Source: Thermodesulfobium narugense DSM 14796
Lineage (GTDB): Bacteria > Thermodesulfobiota > Thermodesulfobiia > Thermodesulfobiales > Thermodesulfobiaceae
DNA length: 64,000 nucleotides
Assembly: GCF_000212395.1 (NCBI RefSeq)
Contig: NC_015499.1
Location: 1,313,421-1,377,420, forward strand
Reading direction: 5' to 3'
Below are positions 1-9,455 of the stretch, one piece after another; position 1 is the stretch's first letter; each line of letters starts with the position of its first letter. Below the pieces are notes generated by a model. That model was not told the origin of the DNA and did not search any database. It saw nothing but the letters and a program-made list of their open reading frames with translations. The translations under genes were made by a program, and so were the position numbers.

Positions 1-1598
1 TCTTTGTTGTAGTGACTCCAGGTTAGAGAATTATCAAACAGCCTTTTTCTTTCTTTATAAGAAATTTCAATATCTGGATTGGGATCGACAAATATCTCTT
101 TACCGTTAAAAGCAGCCTTTAAACAAATATTTTTTAACTCTATCATAGCATTACCAAACACGTCACCACTCATATCCCCTACGCCAACCACAGATATAGA
201 GGTGTTATCCAAATTTATTCCAAGTTCTCTAAAATGCCTCTTAACACAAACTAAAGCACCTTTTGAAGTAATGCCCAATTCTTTGTGGTCATAACCATAT
301 TTTCCACCTGAAGCAAACGCGTCTTTAAGCCAAAATTTATATTCTTCTTGTACAATTTCATTTGCAATATCAGAAAATTTAGCAGTACCCTTATCTGCAG
401 CAACAACTAGATATGGATCAAAATCGTCATAGCAAACTACATTAACTGGCCTTAATTTTTCATTTGACACTGAATAATTGTCGGTAACATCTAACATGCC
501 TCTAATCAAAGTTTTATAAGATTCTATAGCTTTTTCTTGTACATCACCGTTTGGCTGCTTAATTATAAATCCACCCTTTGAACCAACAGGGACAATTACA
601 GCATTTTTTACCATCTGAGTTTTCATCAATTCCAAAATTTCAAGCCTGAAGTCATCCTTTCTATCACTCCATCTAATGCCACCTCTAGCAACTTTTCCAC
701 CCCTTAAATGACAACCTTCCATCAAATAAGAGTGTACATATATCTCATACATAGGTCTTGGCAAAGGCATCTTAATAATTTTTGATGAATCTATTTTAAG
801 TGAAATATAATGATAAAGCTTGTCTTTATAAAAGTTTGTTCTAAGTGTTGAATCAATTATATTCATAATTGCTACTAGAATTTTGTATTCTTGGATGTTA
901 TTTATACCTTCGAGTAAATTATTAATTTGATTTGAAATTTCAACTGTTTTTCTTGCGCCCTTTTCAATATTTGGATTAAATTTTTGATCAAACAATTCAA
1001 TAAAGAGTCTAGATATATTTGAATATTTTACCAAAGCTGTGTATAAAGATTTTCTTTTAATATTGAAATCTATTTGCATTAAATAATTACAAATCGTTCT
1101 TAATAGATCAATTTGTTTAAAATTCATAAATTCCTTCGTAGCAAGTGTGTTTAGCTCATCATTTTCCACCACATTATTAATTATGGCTATAAAATTTTCC
1201 TGAACTATTGATGCATTTTTTTCGATCTCAGCACTAATGTCCTCTATATTGTATCTTTGGATAAGAATTTTTTTGTCGTTTGCCACTATTTCATAGAAAT
1301 TCCCATATACAGCATTTAATCCTAGATTTTTTAAAATCGGCAATACTTCGTACAAGGGTATTTTGCAAAAAGAATAAATTTTAAAAAATAGGTTGTCGTC
1401 TTTTTTAATAATTCTTACCTGTTTTTGCCCTTTTTTTATAAGCAAATCAAAAGCATCACTATCAATTATCGCCTCTTGGGGCGTAACGTTTAACCTATAA
1501 TCATCACTAAAAAAAGAAAAATATTGAGATGCTATTTTATTGCCTTTTGACAACCTTTCATACTCTTGTTTCCAGGTTGAAAAATCTTGAGATGACAT
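1..1598 (-). CDS. NAD-specific glutamate dehydrogenase, large type (partial)
   Basis: The gene starts at ATG 1598 after a good ribosome site (AAGGAGAT) and runs off the left edge of the window, so only about 532 N-terminal residues are visible. Residues about 300-340 carry the catalytic-domain core of the large NAD-GDH family (GGKVARGGIRWSDR, then a KTQMVKNAV / PVGSKGGF stretch). The family oxidatively deaminates glutamate to 2-oxoglutarate and ammonia. The catalytic core begins near residue 300, whereas in GDH180 enzymes several hundred more residues precede it, so this looks like a shorter class. It is the last visible gene of a serine/threonine catabolism operon, which fits amino-acid deamination. 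No in-frame stop was seen in the part read. The family call is firm; the full length is unknown. Confidence 0.85.
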   Translation of the reverse strand, partial: MSSQDFSTWKQEYERLSKGNKIASQYFSFFSDDYRLNVTPQEAIIDSDAFDLLIKKGQKQVRIIKKDDNLFFKIYSFCKIPLYEVLPILKNLGLNAVYGNFYEIVANDKKILIQRYNIEDISAEIEKNASIVQENFIAIINNVVENDELNTLATKEFMNFKQIDLLRTICNYLMQIDFNIKRKSLYTALVKYSNISRLFIELFDQKFNPNIEKGARKTVEISNQINNLLEGINNIQEYKILVAIMNIIDSTLRTNFYKDKLYHYISLKIDSSKIIKMPLPRPMYEIYVHSYLMEGCHLRGGKVARGGIRWSDRKDDFRLEILELMKTQMVKNAVIVPVGSKGGFIIKQPNGDVQEKAIESYKTLIRGMLDVTDNYSVSNEKLRPVNVVCYDDFDPYLVVAADKGTAKFSDIANEIVQEEYKFWLKDAFASGGKYGYDHKELGITSKGALVCVKRHFRELGINLDNTSISVVGVGDMSGDVFGNAMIELKNICLKAAFNGKEIFVDPNPDIEISYKERKRLFDNSLTWSHYNK

Positions 1599-1652
1599 AA
1601 TTATCTCCTTTCACATACATCCAATGTTAAATTTTAAAGATTCTCAAACTTT

Positions 1653-2042
1653 TCATGATTCAAAACTTGCTATAGCTTCGATCTCTACTCGTCCTCCCTT
1701 TGGTAATTTAGAAACCTCAATAGCAGATCTTGCAGGCAGAATATTTTTAAAATAATTAGCATACACTTCATTTATTAAAGCAAATTCATTTATGTCAGTC
1801 AAAAAAACTGTTGTTTTTACTACATTATCTAATGTAAGATTAACAGAACTTAATACAGATCTCAAATTCTTTAAGGCTTGATCGAACTGTGATTTAGTAT
1901 CTTCGCCAGCAAAACTTCCTGTTTTTGGATCTATCCCCAGCTGACCAGAAACAAAAACAAATCCATTAGCGATTATTGCTTGAGAATAAGGACCAACAGC
2001 AGTTGGCGCATCTTTAGTAGAAATCACTTTTAATTTTGACAA
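1653..2042 (-). CDS. ridA: RidA family 2-iminobutanoate/2-iminopropanoate deaminase
   Basis: This is a 129-residue YjgF/YER057c/UK114 protein. It has the N-terminal APTAVGPYSQA segment, the VSGQLG segment and the C-terminal family signature PARSAIEVSKLPKGGRVEIE. RidA proteins hydrolyse reactive enamine/imine intermediates released by PLP-dependent threonine and serine dehydratases. Its place downstream of threonine ammonia-lyase and serine dehydratase in one operon fits that role exactly. The open frame extends to a TTG at 2051, but that codon abuts the AAGGGG ribosome site at 2057-2052. The TTG at 2042 has a 9-nt spacing and is preferred. Confidence 0.93.
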   Translation of the reverse strand: MSKLKVISTKDAPTAVGPYSQAIIANGFVFVSGQLGIDPKTGSFAGEDTKSQFDQALKNLRSVLSSVNLTLDNVVKTTVFLTDINEFALINEVYANYFKNILPARSAIEVSKLPKGGRVEIEAIASFES

Positions 2043-2129
2043 AATTTTCAACCCCTTTATTTTAAGTATTATTTATTTAAATCTAACAAACATTAGTTAT
2101 TCAATCTCATCAAATCAACATCATTTACC

Positions 2130-3005
2130 TCACAAATTGTTGATCATAGACTCTACTTTTCTACCAGTAGAAGTCGTAGCTAATCCTGCTTCTGACGTTT
2201 CTTTTAAGCTTTTTGGCATCAAACGTCCTATTTCGTAAGAAGCAAGTATAACTTCATCAGGTGGAATAACGCTTTCGATGCCTGCCAAAGCTAGCTCAGC
2301 AGCTACTAGTGCATGTACTGCAGCAAAGGCATTTCTTTTAACACAGGGTACCTCAACCAAACCGGCTACTGGATCACAAACAAGTCCAAGATAGTTTTTC
2401 AAGGCTAATGCAACAGCGTGACCAATTTGGCTTGGAGTTCCACCTAGCAACTCCAAAACAGCAGCAGCAGCCATAGCAGAAGCTGAACCGCATTCAGCCT
2501 GACAACCTCCAACTGCTCCTGATAGCGTTGCATTTTTTCCTATTACCATACCAATACCAGCAGCAGTAAACAAACTTAAAACAATTTTTTCATCAGGCAC
2601 ATTCATTTCCTCTGACACAGACAAAACAGCTCCTGGCAAAATTCCACAAGACCCAGCAGTAGGACAAGCTACTACTAAACCCATGCATGCGTTTACTTCA
2701 CTTACCGACAGAGCATAGCATATCGCTTTTTCAACTATTTTTCCTAAAATAGAATTTTTGTTCATAAAGTTATCAAACTTTGCTGCATTCATACCCACCA
2801 TTTTGCTTACTGAATAGCTATAATTTTTCCTGCCTTTTTCTATCGATTTTTTCATAACAGTTAATCTTTGGTTCATTGCTTCAATTATTTCTTTCCTGCT
2901 ATTTTGCATTTTTTGGGCTTCACAAGACAAAACTATTTCGGAAATGCTAGAACAATTTTCTTCTGCCATTGAAACAAGTTCTGATATTGTAGAAAAAGAA
3001 GTCAC
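2130..3005 (-). CDS. sdaAA: L-serine ammonia-lyase, iron-sulfur-dependent, alpha subunit
   Basis: This is the catalytic subunit of the two-chain Fe-S serine dehydratase, which converts L-serine to pyruvate and ammonia. Family blocks are clear: VVACPTAGSCGILPGAV, a GGCQAECGSASAMAAAA block, and NYLGLVCDPVAGLVEVPC. These contain the cysteines expected to hold the [4Fe-4S] cluster. The beta subunit gene lies immediately upstream. The frame opens at GTG 3014, but an AAAGGCAGG ribosome site lies too close to it; GTG 3005, with six bases of spacing from AGGTG, is the likelier start (291 residues). The enzyme is oxygen-sensitive in characterised relatives, in keeping with an anaerobic host. Confidence 0.93.
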   Translation of the reverse strand: MTSFSTISELVSMAEENCSSISEIVLSCEAQKMQNSRKEIIEAMNQRLTVMKKSIEKGRKNYSYSVSKMVGMNAAKFDNFMNKNSILGKIVEKAICYALSVSEVNACMGLVVACPTAGSCGILPGAVLSVSEEMNVPDEKIVLSLFTAAGIGMVIGKNATLSGAVGGCQAECGSASAMAAAAVLELLGGTPSQIGHAVALALKNYLGLVCDPVAGLVEVPCVKRNAFAAVHALVAAELALAGIESVIPPDEVILASYEIGRLMPKSLKETSEAGLATTSTGRKVESMINNL

Positions 3006-3020
3006 GCTATTCACCTGCCT

Positions 3021-3683
3021 TTATGTCTTATGTATTATCTTTACAAAGTTTAAATCAGGAGATTTTAGTAAAGCACTATAAATATCTGGCGTAATATAAT
3101 CATCTGTTTCAATTGTCATCATAGCGTCCTTGCCTTTTTCTAATCTAGAAACATACATGTATGCAATATTTATATTTTTACTGGATATAATTTGAGTTAT
3201 TTTGGCAATTATGCCCGGATGATCTTTATGACAAGTAATTAAAGTCTCATAGTTTCCAGTTAAATTTACTTCATAATTATCAATTTTCTTAACTACGATG
3301 TTGCCTCCTCCTATAGAAATTCCTTGAACTACAATCTTTAATCCTGATTTACCAGTCATTTCAAACTCTAGGGTATTTGGATGATCCACAGAAATATTTG
3401 AAGGAAGAAACTCAATTTCTACTCCCATTTCAGTTGCAATATCAATAGCATTAGGAATTCTTTCATCTTCAGTATTAAAACCCAAAAAGCCTGCAGCAAT
3501 AGCTCTATCACTACCATGTCCTCTATATGTTTTTGCAAAAGATCCATAAAGGTGGACGCGAACTTTGTTTGGAGTTTCACCTAAAATAGACCTTGCCATG
3601 CTTGCCAACTTCAAAGCACCTGCAGTGTGAGAGCTTGAGGGCCCAATCATAATTGGGCCAATAATATCAAATACGCTTTCCAT
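3021..3683 (-). CDS. sdaAB: L-serine ammonia-lyase, iron-sulfur-dependent, beta subunit
   Basis: This 220-residue protein starts with the beta-subunit block SVFDIIGPIMIGPSSSHTAG and ends with an ACT domain from about residue 145 (ETLITCHKDHPGIIAKITQI). The ACT domain is the usual regulatory module of this subunit. The ATG at 3683 follows GAGGAGAT at good spacing. The gene sits between the permease and the alpha subunit with short gaps on both sides, so the three are almost certainly co-transcribed and form a serine uptake and deamination unit. Confidence 0.93.
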   Translation of the reverse strand: MESVFDIIGPIMIGPSSSHTAGALKLASMARSILGETPNKVRVHLYGSFAKTYRGHGSDRAIAAGFLGFNTEDERIPNAIDIATEMGVEIEFLPSNISVDHPNTLEFEMTGKSGLKIVVQGISIGGGNIVVKKIDNYEVNLTGNYETLITCHKDHPGIIAKITQIISSKNINIAYMYVSRLEKGKDAMMTIETDDYITPDIYSALLKSPDLNFVKIIHKT

Positions 3684-3715
3684 GGTTATCTCCTCAAAAA
3701 AATCTAAAAAATATT

Positions 3716-5107
3716 TTAAGCCTCATCAGCTTCAACAGGACCAGATGAAACTACAGCTTTTCCTTTAAGTCCCAAAGCGAAATAGAATCCCATGATTACA
3801 GACATAAAAACTATCCCACATAATAAAGATAATTTTGTATCTGGGTTAAAACACATTCCTACAAGAACTGCACAAAGAAAGATAATTGTTATGTAGTTGC
3901 TAACAGGAAACAAAATAGATTTAAAGGGATGATTATTGATTTCACTGCCTAATTTCTTTCTAAACCTGAATTGGCTAATAGCCAAAACAAACCATGGAAT
4001 CATGCCTGGAAAGACGCTAGCGCTATAAATGTAAACAAATAACTTAGAATTAGGCGTAATATAGTTAAATAAAACACCTAAAAACATTATTGCTAATGTA
4101 ATTACAATTGCATTAAACGGTACTCCAAGTTTAGTTACTTTGCTTAAAAATTTCGGCGCTTGGTTGTTTTCTGATAAAGTATAAATCATTCGACTTGCTG
4201 AATATATTCCACAATTGCAACCGGAAAGTGCTGCTGTCACAACTACAAAATTAATGATGCTTGCTGCAGCAGTAATACCAACTTTTGAAAAAGCTAGTAC
4301 AAATGGGCTTCCATTCAAACCAACTTGATTCCATGGGAAAACTGTAACAATAACCAAAATAGCTCCAATATAAAATATAAGAATTCGCCACGTTACATTC
4401 TTTGTAGCTCTTACTAGGGTTTTTTTCGGATCTTGAGCCTCTCCTGCAGTTATACCTACGAGCTCAACACCTTGATATGCAGCCGTAACTATACAAAGTG
4501 CAAACAAAAAACCAACCCATCCGTGTGGAAAAAATCCACCATGATTAAAAAGGTTTCCAAATCCCATAGGTACTCCAGAATTACCAAAACCAAAAAATAT
4601 TATTCCTATGCCGAGAAGAAGCATTAAGATTATTGTTACCACTTTTATAGAAGCAAACCAGAATTCAAATTCACCATAATACTTAACTGCAGTCAAATTT
4701 GCTATACCAAGAATAAATAATGCTATAAATCCCGGAATCCAGTGCGGCATATTAGGAAACCAAAAGTTCATATAAATGCCCACGGCTGTTACTTCAGACA
4801 TTGCGACAGCCACCCATTCAAACCAATAAGACCATGCAGTAAGATATCCTGCCCAATGTCCAATATATTTATATGCATAAGTAGCAAACGATCCTGTAAC
4901 TGGCTCACTATATAGCATTTCCCCCATGGATCTCATTACAAACATTACTATTAAGCCTACCAACATATAGGCCAATATTACCGATGGACCAGTAGTCTGT
5001 ATTGTGCTAGCAGAACCCATAAACAATCCAACACCAATAGTTCCGCCCAAAGCAATTAGTTCGATATGTCTTGCTTTTAATCCACGACTTAGTTTTTCTT
5101 TTTCCAT
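3716..5107 (-). CDS. APC-family amino-acid permease
   Basis: This 463-residue integral membrane protein has about twelve hydrophobic segments. It carries the amino-acid permease signature near its start ([20 protein letters not shown]) and the [20 protein letters not shown] block after TM2. It resembles the CycA/GabP/AapA branch of proton-coupled amino-acid symporters. Substrate cannot be read from the sequence. Because it lies between threonine ammonia-lyase and serine dehydratase, serine and/or threonine are the likely substrates (inference). ATG 5107 is preceded by GGAGGCTC. Confidence 0.9.
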   Translation of the reverse strand: MEKEKLSRGLKARHIELIALGGTIGVGLFMGSASTIQTTGPSVILAYMLVGLIVMFVMRSMGEMLYSEPVTGSFATYAYKYIGHWAGYLTAWSYWFEWVAVAMSEVTAVGIYMNFWFPNMPHWIPGFIALFILGIANLTAVKYYGEFEFWFASIKVVTIILMLLLGIGIIFFGFGNSGVPMGFGNLFNHGGFFPHGWVGFLFALCIVTAAYQGVELVGITAGEAQDPKKTLVRATKNVTWRILIFYIGAILVIVTVFPWNQVGLNGSPFVLAFSKVGITAAASIINFVVVTAALSGCNCGIYSASRMIYTLSENNQAPKFLSKVTKLGVPFNAIVITLAIMFLGVLFNYITPNSKLFVYIYSASVFPGMIPWFVLAISQFRFRKKLGSEINNHPFKSILFPVSNYITIIFLCAVLVGMCFNPDTKLSLLCGIVFMSVIMGFYFALGLKGKAVVSSGPVEADEA

Positions 5108-5129
5108 GATATTGAGCCTCCAATTATCA

Positions 5130-6338
5130 CTAAATTAGTTTAACTTCATATTGATGATTTTCTAAGAGAGATTTAATTTCATAGATATGATCTCTATCGA
5201 ATACCTCAAGATCAATAATCACTTCCGCACTATCTAAATTTATGTCTCCTCTTTCTCTGTTGTGTAATATAGACAAAACATTAGCTCCAGACTCAGCGAT
5301 CAGTTGCAACAATCTCCACAAAGATCCTGGCCTATCAGGAAGAACAACCTTGAAACTAGCTTTTCTAAAAGACTTCACAAGACCTTTGTTTATGATGCGA
5401 GAAACCATATTGATATCAATATTCCCTCCACTTACAACAGCAACAATCTTCTTGTTAGAATAGTCCCTCAATCTATACAACAATGCCGCAACTGAGGTAG
5501 CTCCAGCGCCTTCAGAAATAGTCTTAATTCTTTCCATCAAAATAATAATTGCATCAGCAATTTCATCTTCATCTACTAAAACAATGTCATCAACATATTT
5601 TTTAATAATCTCAAAGGTTATTTCACCAGGCTTACCAACAGCTATCCCATCAGCAATAGTGGGGAAACCCTTGTAAAAGGATGGGATTCCTGTTAGGAGA
5701 GCTTCCTTCATAGAAGGCATATTTTTAGCTTCTACGCCGATAATCTTAACATTTGGTTTAATCTCTTTGACCGCGACTGCTATACCTGAAATAAGACCTC
5801 CTCCTCCTACAGGAACAACAATTACGTCTACATCAGGCATATCTTCTAATATCTCCAAACCAATAGTACCCTGCCCTCTGATTACGTCAAGGTCGTCATA
5901 AGGGTGAACAAAAACTAAATTTTTTTCAGCTTGTAATTTTCTTGCAGCTTCATTAGCCTCATCAAAGTTGTTTCCATGCAAAATTACATTTGCACCATAG
6001 CTTTTTGTAGCTTTTACTTTAACAATAGAAGCCTTTGATGGCATTACTATAAATGATTTAACGTTTAGTAGCGTCGCACTTAAAGCTACCCCTTGTGCAT
6101 GATTTCCTGCAGAAGAAGCTACTACTCCCGCCTTCTTTTCTTTCTCGGTTAAATTAAAAATTTTATTGTATGCCCCCCTAAGTTTAAAAGATCCAGTACG
6201 TTGATAATTTTCCATCTTTAGATAAACACTATTACCAGTCATACCAGATAGTGTATTGCTATAGCTAAGATCTGTCTTGTATGCAACGCCTTGCAAAGTT
6301 TCTCTAGCATTTTCAATTTCTTTTTTAGAGATATTCAT
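5130..6338 (-). CDS. ilvA: Threonine ammonia-lyase (PLP-dependent)
   Basis: This 402-residue fold-type II PLP enzyme converts threonine to 2-oxobutanoate and ammonia. The PLP lysine is K52 in [11 protein letters not shown]. The glycine-rich phosphate loop is [10 protein letters not shown], and [12 protein letters not shown] follows. A single C-terminal ACT domain spans about residues 325-402. The layout matches the short ilvA/tdcB-type enzymes rather than the long biosynthetic IlvA with a doubled regulatory domain. An upstream in-frame ATG at 6356 overlaps the ribosome site; ATG 6338 follows AAAGGAG at good spacing. It is the first gene of the operon that continues with the permease, sdaAB, sdaAA, ridA and glutamate dehydrogenase, so a catabolic role is more likely than isoleucine biosynthesis alone. 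Confidence 0.9.
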   Translation of the reverse strand: MNISKKEIENARETLQGVAYKTDLSYSNTLSGMTGNSVYLKMENYQRTGSFKLRGAYNKIFNLTEKEKKAGVVASSAGNHAQGVALSATLLNVKSFIVMPSKASIVKVKATKSYGANVILHGNNFDEANEAARKLQAEKNLVFVHPYDDLDVIRGQGTIGLEILEDMPDVDVIVVPVGGGGLISGIAVAVKEIKPNVKIIGVEAKNMPSMKEALLTGIPSFYKGFPTIADGIAVGKPGEITFEIIKKYVDDIVLVDEDEIADAIIILMERIKTISEGAGATSVAALLYRLRDYSNKKIVAVVSGGNIDINMVSRIINKGLVKSFRKASFKVVLPDRPGSLWRLLQLIAESGANVLSILHNRERGDINLDSAEVIIDLEVFDRDHIYEIKSLLENHQYEVKLI

Positions 6339-6547
6339 AAAAATCTCCTTTGCCATTACTAAAAGCCAATTTTACAAAACTTATTTTCATAAAATACAAA
6401 AAACAAATTACTATAAATAATTGTATAACATTTAAAAAATTTTATTACATTTAAAAATTAACTAATATGTACTAAACTTTCCTAAGAGATTAAAATCATA
6501 TCAAGGTTAACACTCCTTTCTCAACAAATATCCTTTTTATACAAAAA

Positions 6548-6576
6548 ATTTTATAACATAAAAATATTTATGTCAA
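6548..6576 (-). promoter_or_regulatory. Sigma-70-type promoter for the ilvA-sda-ridA-gdh operon
   Basis: On the minus strand TTGACA (6576-6571) is followed after exactly 17 bases by TAAAAT (6553-6548). Only one base differs from the combined consensus. The predicted start lies about 200 nt upstream of the ilvA ATG. Confidence 0.6.
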
Positions 6577-6681
6577 ATAATTTTTATTAAATACAAAATA
6601 TTGTATTAATTTATCCAAAGTTATACATAACTTATTCTTGCTTGTTATATAATATTGCTAAAAATAAAAATTATTGCTTGC

Positions 6682-6710
6682 TTGACATTAAAATTTTGTA
6701 GTTTCATACT
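6682..6710 (+). promoter_or_regulatory. Sigma-70-type promoter for eno
   Basis: A perfect TTGACA at 6682-6687 is followed after 17 bases by CATACT at 6705-6710, which matches four of six -10 positions. The eno ribosome site AGGAGGG (6729-6735) and ATG 6741 follow directly, which implies a short leader. Confidence 0.6.
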
Positions 6711-6740
6711 AATAAAAAATATCTTTTTAGGAGGGATAAA

Positions 6741-8036
6741 ATGCAACAGGGGATAGCATCGATCAAAGCAAGAGAAATATTAGATTCTAGAGGCAACCCT
6801 ACTATAGAAGTCGACTGCTTATTAGAATGTGGTATAACAGCTCGGGCAGGAGTTCCATCAGGTGCTTCAACTGGATCAAAAGAAGCAATTGAATTAAGAG
6901 ATAACGATAAAAATAGATTTTTTGGAAAGGGAGTTTTAAAAGCAGTCAACAACGTAAATGAAATAATTGCTCCAAAATTAATCGGTTTAGACGTTACAAA
7001 ACAAAGACAAATAGACTCTATTATGATAGAGCTCGATGGAACTCCAAACAAAGCCAAATTAGGTGCAAACGCTATTCTTGGTGTTTCTCTTGCAGTTGCA
7101 AGGGCAGCAAGTTATTTCTCTGATCTCCCGCTTTATCAATATTTGGGAGGCCCAAATGCAAATTTATTACCTGTACCATGTATGAATATTATGAACGGCG
7201 GTGTACATGCAAATTGGCAAGGTGCTGACTTTCAAGAGTTTATGATTGCACCGTACGGAGCCAATTCTTTCAAAGAAGCCTATGAGTGGTGCAGTGAAAT
7301 TTATCAAGCACTTAAAGGCCTACTAAAAGAAAAAGGCTATAGCGTGGGGGTAGGTGACGAAGGAGGCTTCGCTCCTCTGGTGAAATCAAACGAGGAACCC
7401 TTCGAGTTGATGAGCAAAGCAATAGAAAACGCAGGTCTAAAAGTTGGAGAACAAGTAGGCTTTGCCCTCGATCCAGCCTCAAGCGAATTCTACAAAGAGG
7501 GCAAATACATTCTAAGGCGCGAGAAAAAAGAGTTAGAACCAGCCAAAATGGTAAAATACTACGAAAAAATTGTTAACAATTTTCCACTTGTATTGTTAGA
7601 AGATGGCCTTGCCGAATATGACTGGGATTCCTGGAAAATATTAAATAAAACTTTAGGTGATAAAATAGAACTTGTTGGTGACGATATATTCGTAACAAAT
7701 CTAGAAATAGTAAAGAGAGGCATTTCTGAAAATATTGCAAACTCAGTCTTGATTAAATTAAATCAGATAGGAACTCTCTCAGAAACTCTTGATACTGTAA
7801 GATATGCTCAAAATTCGAAGTGGGGCACATTTGTATCTCATAGAAGCGGTGAAACTACCGACAGTTTTATCGCTGATTTAACTGTGGCAATTAGTGCCGG
7901 TCACTTAAAGACAGGTGCACCTGCTAGGGGTGAGAGGGTCGAGAAATATAACCAGTTGGTAAGAATTGAAGAAGAGCTTGGAAAATACGCAAAATATGCT
8001 GGCAAAAGTGCTTTTATAAGACCTATAAAATTCTAA
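6741..8036 (+). CDS. eno: Enolase (phosphopyruvate hydratase)
   Basis: This 431-residue protein is full length for the family. It interconverts 2-phosphoglycerate and phosphoenolpyruvate in glycolysis/gluconeogenesis. It has the N-terminal [12 protein letters not shown] block, the GDEGGFAP loop, the catalytic-lysine signature [13 protein letters not shown], and the C-terminal SHRSGETTD motif. It has its own promoter and a strong terminator right after the stop, so it is probably monocistronic. The start is set by AGGAGGG upstream of ATG 6741. Confidence 0.97.
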   Translation: MQQGIASIKAREILDSRGNPTIEVDCLLECGITARAGVPSGASTGSKEAIELRDNDKNRFFGKGVLKAVNNVNEIIAPKLIGLDVTKQRQIDSIMIELDGTPNKAKLGANAILGVSLAVARAASYFSDLPLYQYLGGPNANLLPVPCMNIMNGGVHANWQGADFQEFMIAPYGANSFKEAYEWCSEIYQALKGLLKEKGYSVGVGDEGGFAPLVKSNEEPFELMSKAIENAGLKVGEQVGFALDPASSEFYKEGKYILRREKKELEPAKMVKYYEKIVNNFPLVLLEDGLAEYDWDSWKILNKTLGDKIELVGDDIFVTNLEIVKRGISENIANSVLIKLNQIGTLSETLDTVRYAQNSKWGTFVSHRSGETTDSFIADLTVAISAGHLKTGAPARGERVEKYNQLVRIEEELGKYAKYAGKSAFIRPIKF

Positions 8037-8061
8037 AGCTATTTTTAACTTTTTTAAACTT

Positions 8062-8098
8062 GAAACCCTACTTAAAAATTTGGTAGGGTTTCTTTTTT
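8062..8098 (+). terminator. Intrinsic terminator after eno
   Basis: Perfect 10-bp inverted repeat GAAACCCTAC (8062-8071) / GTAGGGTTTC (8083-8092) with an 11-nt loop, followed by a run of T (8093-8098). Confidence 0.9.
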
Positions 8099-8134
8099 CA
8101 ATTTAAAAAAATATTTAATAAATATAGAATAAAA

Positions 8135-8163
8135 TTTACATAATATTTAATTTATTATATAAT
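8135..8163 (+). promoter_or_regulatory. Promoter of the riboswitch-wtpABC operon
   Basis: TTTACA (8135-8140), 17 bases, then a perfect TATAAT (8158-8163). The predicted start near 8170 coincides with the 5' edge of the structured RNA that follows. Confidence 0.65.
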
Positions 8164-8169
8164 TATCAA

Positions 8170-8275
8170 TACTCCGAGTTCTTTTGACCTAAAGCTTTAG
8201 GGCTATGGTAAAGAACCACTTAACGGTTGTTCGGGAAACTGAGCAGCCCCCCATTTGGAAAGGAGGTTGTGTGGG
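8170..8275 (+). ncRNA. Probable Moco/Tuco-family riboswitch upstream of wtpABC
   Basis: About 105 nt of GC-richer, non-coding sequence stand out from the AT-rich surroundings just after a good promoter. Helices can be drawn: GTTCTTT (from 8178) with AAAGAAC (from 8210) enclosing the self-complementary CCTAAAGCTTTAGG, then an AACC/GGTT hairpin. The 5' CTCCG and the 3' CAGCCCCCCATTTGGAAAGGAGG stretch resemble the conserved core of the Moco RNA motif as I remember it. The family senses molybdenum or tungsten cofactor and often controls molybdate/tungstate transport, which matches the downstream genes. The class assignment rests on memory plus context; a structured leader is the safer claim. Confidence 0.55.
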
Positions 8276-8352
8276 TGTGTTTAATCTTTCATCTTTAACG
8301 CTTTTGTTTCAGGCTTTCTTGTCTTCCCCCTTCTTCTGAACAGCTTTAGATA

Positions 8353-8379
8353 TCTCAAAATAATTTAAAAATTTTGAGA
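8353..8379 (+). other. Hairpin between the riboswitch and wtpA
   Basis: A 9-bp stem TCTCAAAAT (8353-8361) / ATTTTGAGA (8371-8379) with a 9-nt loop lies in the leader, about 90 nt before wtpA. No clear U-tract follows, so it is not called a terminator. It may be part of the expression platform. The rest of the 8099-8466 gap contains no gene. Confidence 0.4.
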
Positions 8380-8466
8380 GATTTAGAAATTATTTGTGCA
8401 AAATATAACTAATTTAATTAAAAGCATTATTTCTTTAACTTTAAATAAGAAGGGAAGATAAAAAAT

Positions 8467-9453
8467 TTGAAAAGGGGAATAATTGGTATTGTAATATTAA
8501 TTGCAGCCTTAATTTTTGTTGCAGGATGTGCAGCTTCTAATAAGGGGGGAAATCAACAAACAGAAAAAGTAAAATTATATCTTTATGGAGCTGGGACTTT
8601 AGCCAAACCGTTTAAAGAAGTTATAGGTGAGTTTGAAAAAAAATACCCTAATGTAACAATAGAATCCCAATTTGGTGGAAGTGTAAAAATGGTCAAACAA
8701 GTAACTGAGTTGCATCAACCTGGTGATATAATTGCAGTTGCTGACTACAACGTAATTCCCAAGTATATGTTTGGAGAAAATGGGCAAACAAAATATACGG
8801 ATTGGTATATAGGTTTCGTAAATAACTCTATTACTTTTGTATATACCGATAAAAGCAAATATGCAAACGAAATAAATTCAACTAATTGGTACAAGATTCT
8901 ATCGGAAAAAGGAGTTCAAATTGGCAGATCCAATCCTAATACTGATCCTTCGGGGTATCAAACACTTCAAATGTTAAAATTAGCAGAGAAATATTATAAA
9001 GATCCAACAATTTATGAAAAAATTCTCGCAAACGCACCAGAAAAAAATATCAGAGATACAGAAACAGAGTTACTCAGCTCTCTTGAAGCTGGTCAGATTG
9101 ACTACCTTGCCATCTATAAATCCGATGCACTACAACATCACTTGAAATATTTAGACTTACCAGCGCAAATAAACCTAAGCGATCCAAAATATGCTAACTT
9201 TTATAAAGAAGCAGTAGTAGATACAAAAAATGGTGAACTATCCGGAAAGCCAATTATCTATGCAATAACAATACCAAATAACTCTAAAAATACCGAATGG
9301 GCTATAAAATTCGTAGAATTCTTGCTTGGGCCAGATGGACAATCAATAATGAAGAAGAATGGTTTTGGTGTTTTAGAAAAACCATATGCAAATAATGTTG
9401 ATAAAGTTCCAGCAGAACTCAAAAATTTTGTAAGCGAGTGGCCAAAGCAATAA
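8467..9453 (+). CDS. wtpA: Tungstate ABC transporter, substrate-binding lipoprotein
   Basis: This 328-residue periplasmic-binding lipoprotein has a signal peptide ending in the lipobox VAGC, with Cys around residue 21. The body matches the WtpA/ModA class of oxyanion-binding proteins: LYLYGAGTLAKP at the start of the mature part, and the WtpA-typical GRSNPNTDPSGYQTLQ near the middle. WtpA proteins bind tungstate (and molybdate) for the WtpBC importer. The start is TTG 8467, with AAGGGAAG upstream. The permease and ATPase genes follow with overlap or near-overlap, and the upstream RNA looks like a Moco/Tuco riboswitch, which supports tungstate/molybdate as ligand. Confidence 0.9.
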   Translation: MKRGIIGIVILIAALIFVAGCAASNKGGNQQTEKVKLYLYGAGTLAKPFKEVIGEFEKKYPNVTIESQFGGSVKMVKQVTELHQPGDIIAVADYNVIPKYMFGENGQTKYTDWYIGFVNNSITFVYTDKSKYANEINSTNWYKILSEKGVQIGRSNPNTDPSGYQTLQMLKLAEKYYKDPTIYEKILANAPEKNIRDTETELLSSLEAGQIDYLAIYKSDALQHHLKYLDLPAQINLSDPKYANFYKEAVVDTKNGELSGKPIIYAITIPNNSKNTEWAIKFVEFLLGPDGQSIMKKNGFGVLEKPYANNVDKVPAELKNFVSEWPKQ

Positions 9454-9455
9454 AA

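Larger units (their letters stand above)
6339..6740. other. Divergent intergenic region between the ilvA operon and eno
   Basis: These 402 bases of very AT-rich DNA contain no credible gene. They hold a promoter for each direction (listed separately). A leader of about 200 nt precedes ilvA on the minus strand. That leader has a ribosome-site-like AAAGGAG at 6519-6513, but only a five-codon frame follows, so I do not call an attenuator. Confidence 0.6.

Noticed and set aside
79-294. Plus-strand frame of 71 residues inside the glutamate dehydrogenase gene
   Set aside because: It lies opposite the well-supported NAD-GDH coding strand and has no family features; it is a shadow.
6482-6519. Leader-peptide-like frame (five codons with two Ile) after an AAAGGAG in the ilvA leader, possibly an attenuator
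   Set aside because: The spacing is 13 bases, the peptide is too short, and no competing hairpins or terminator could be drawn.
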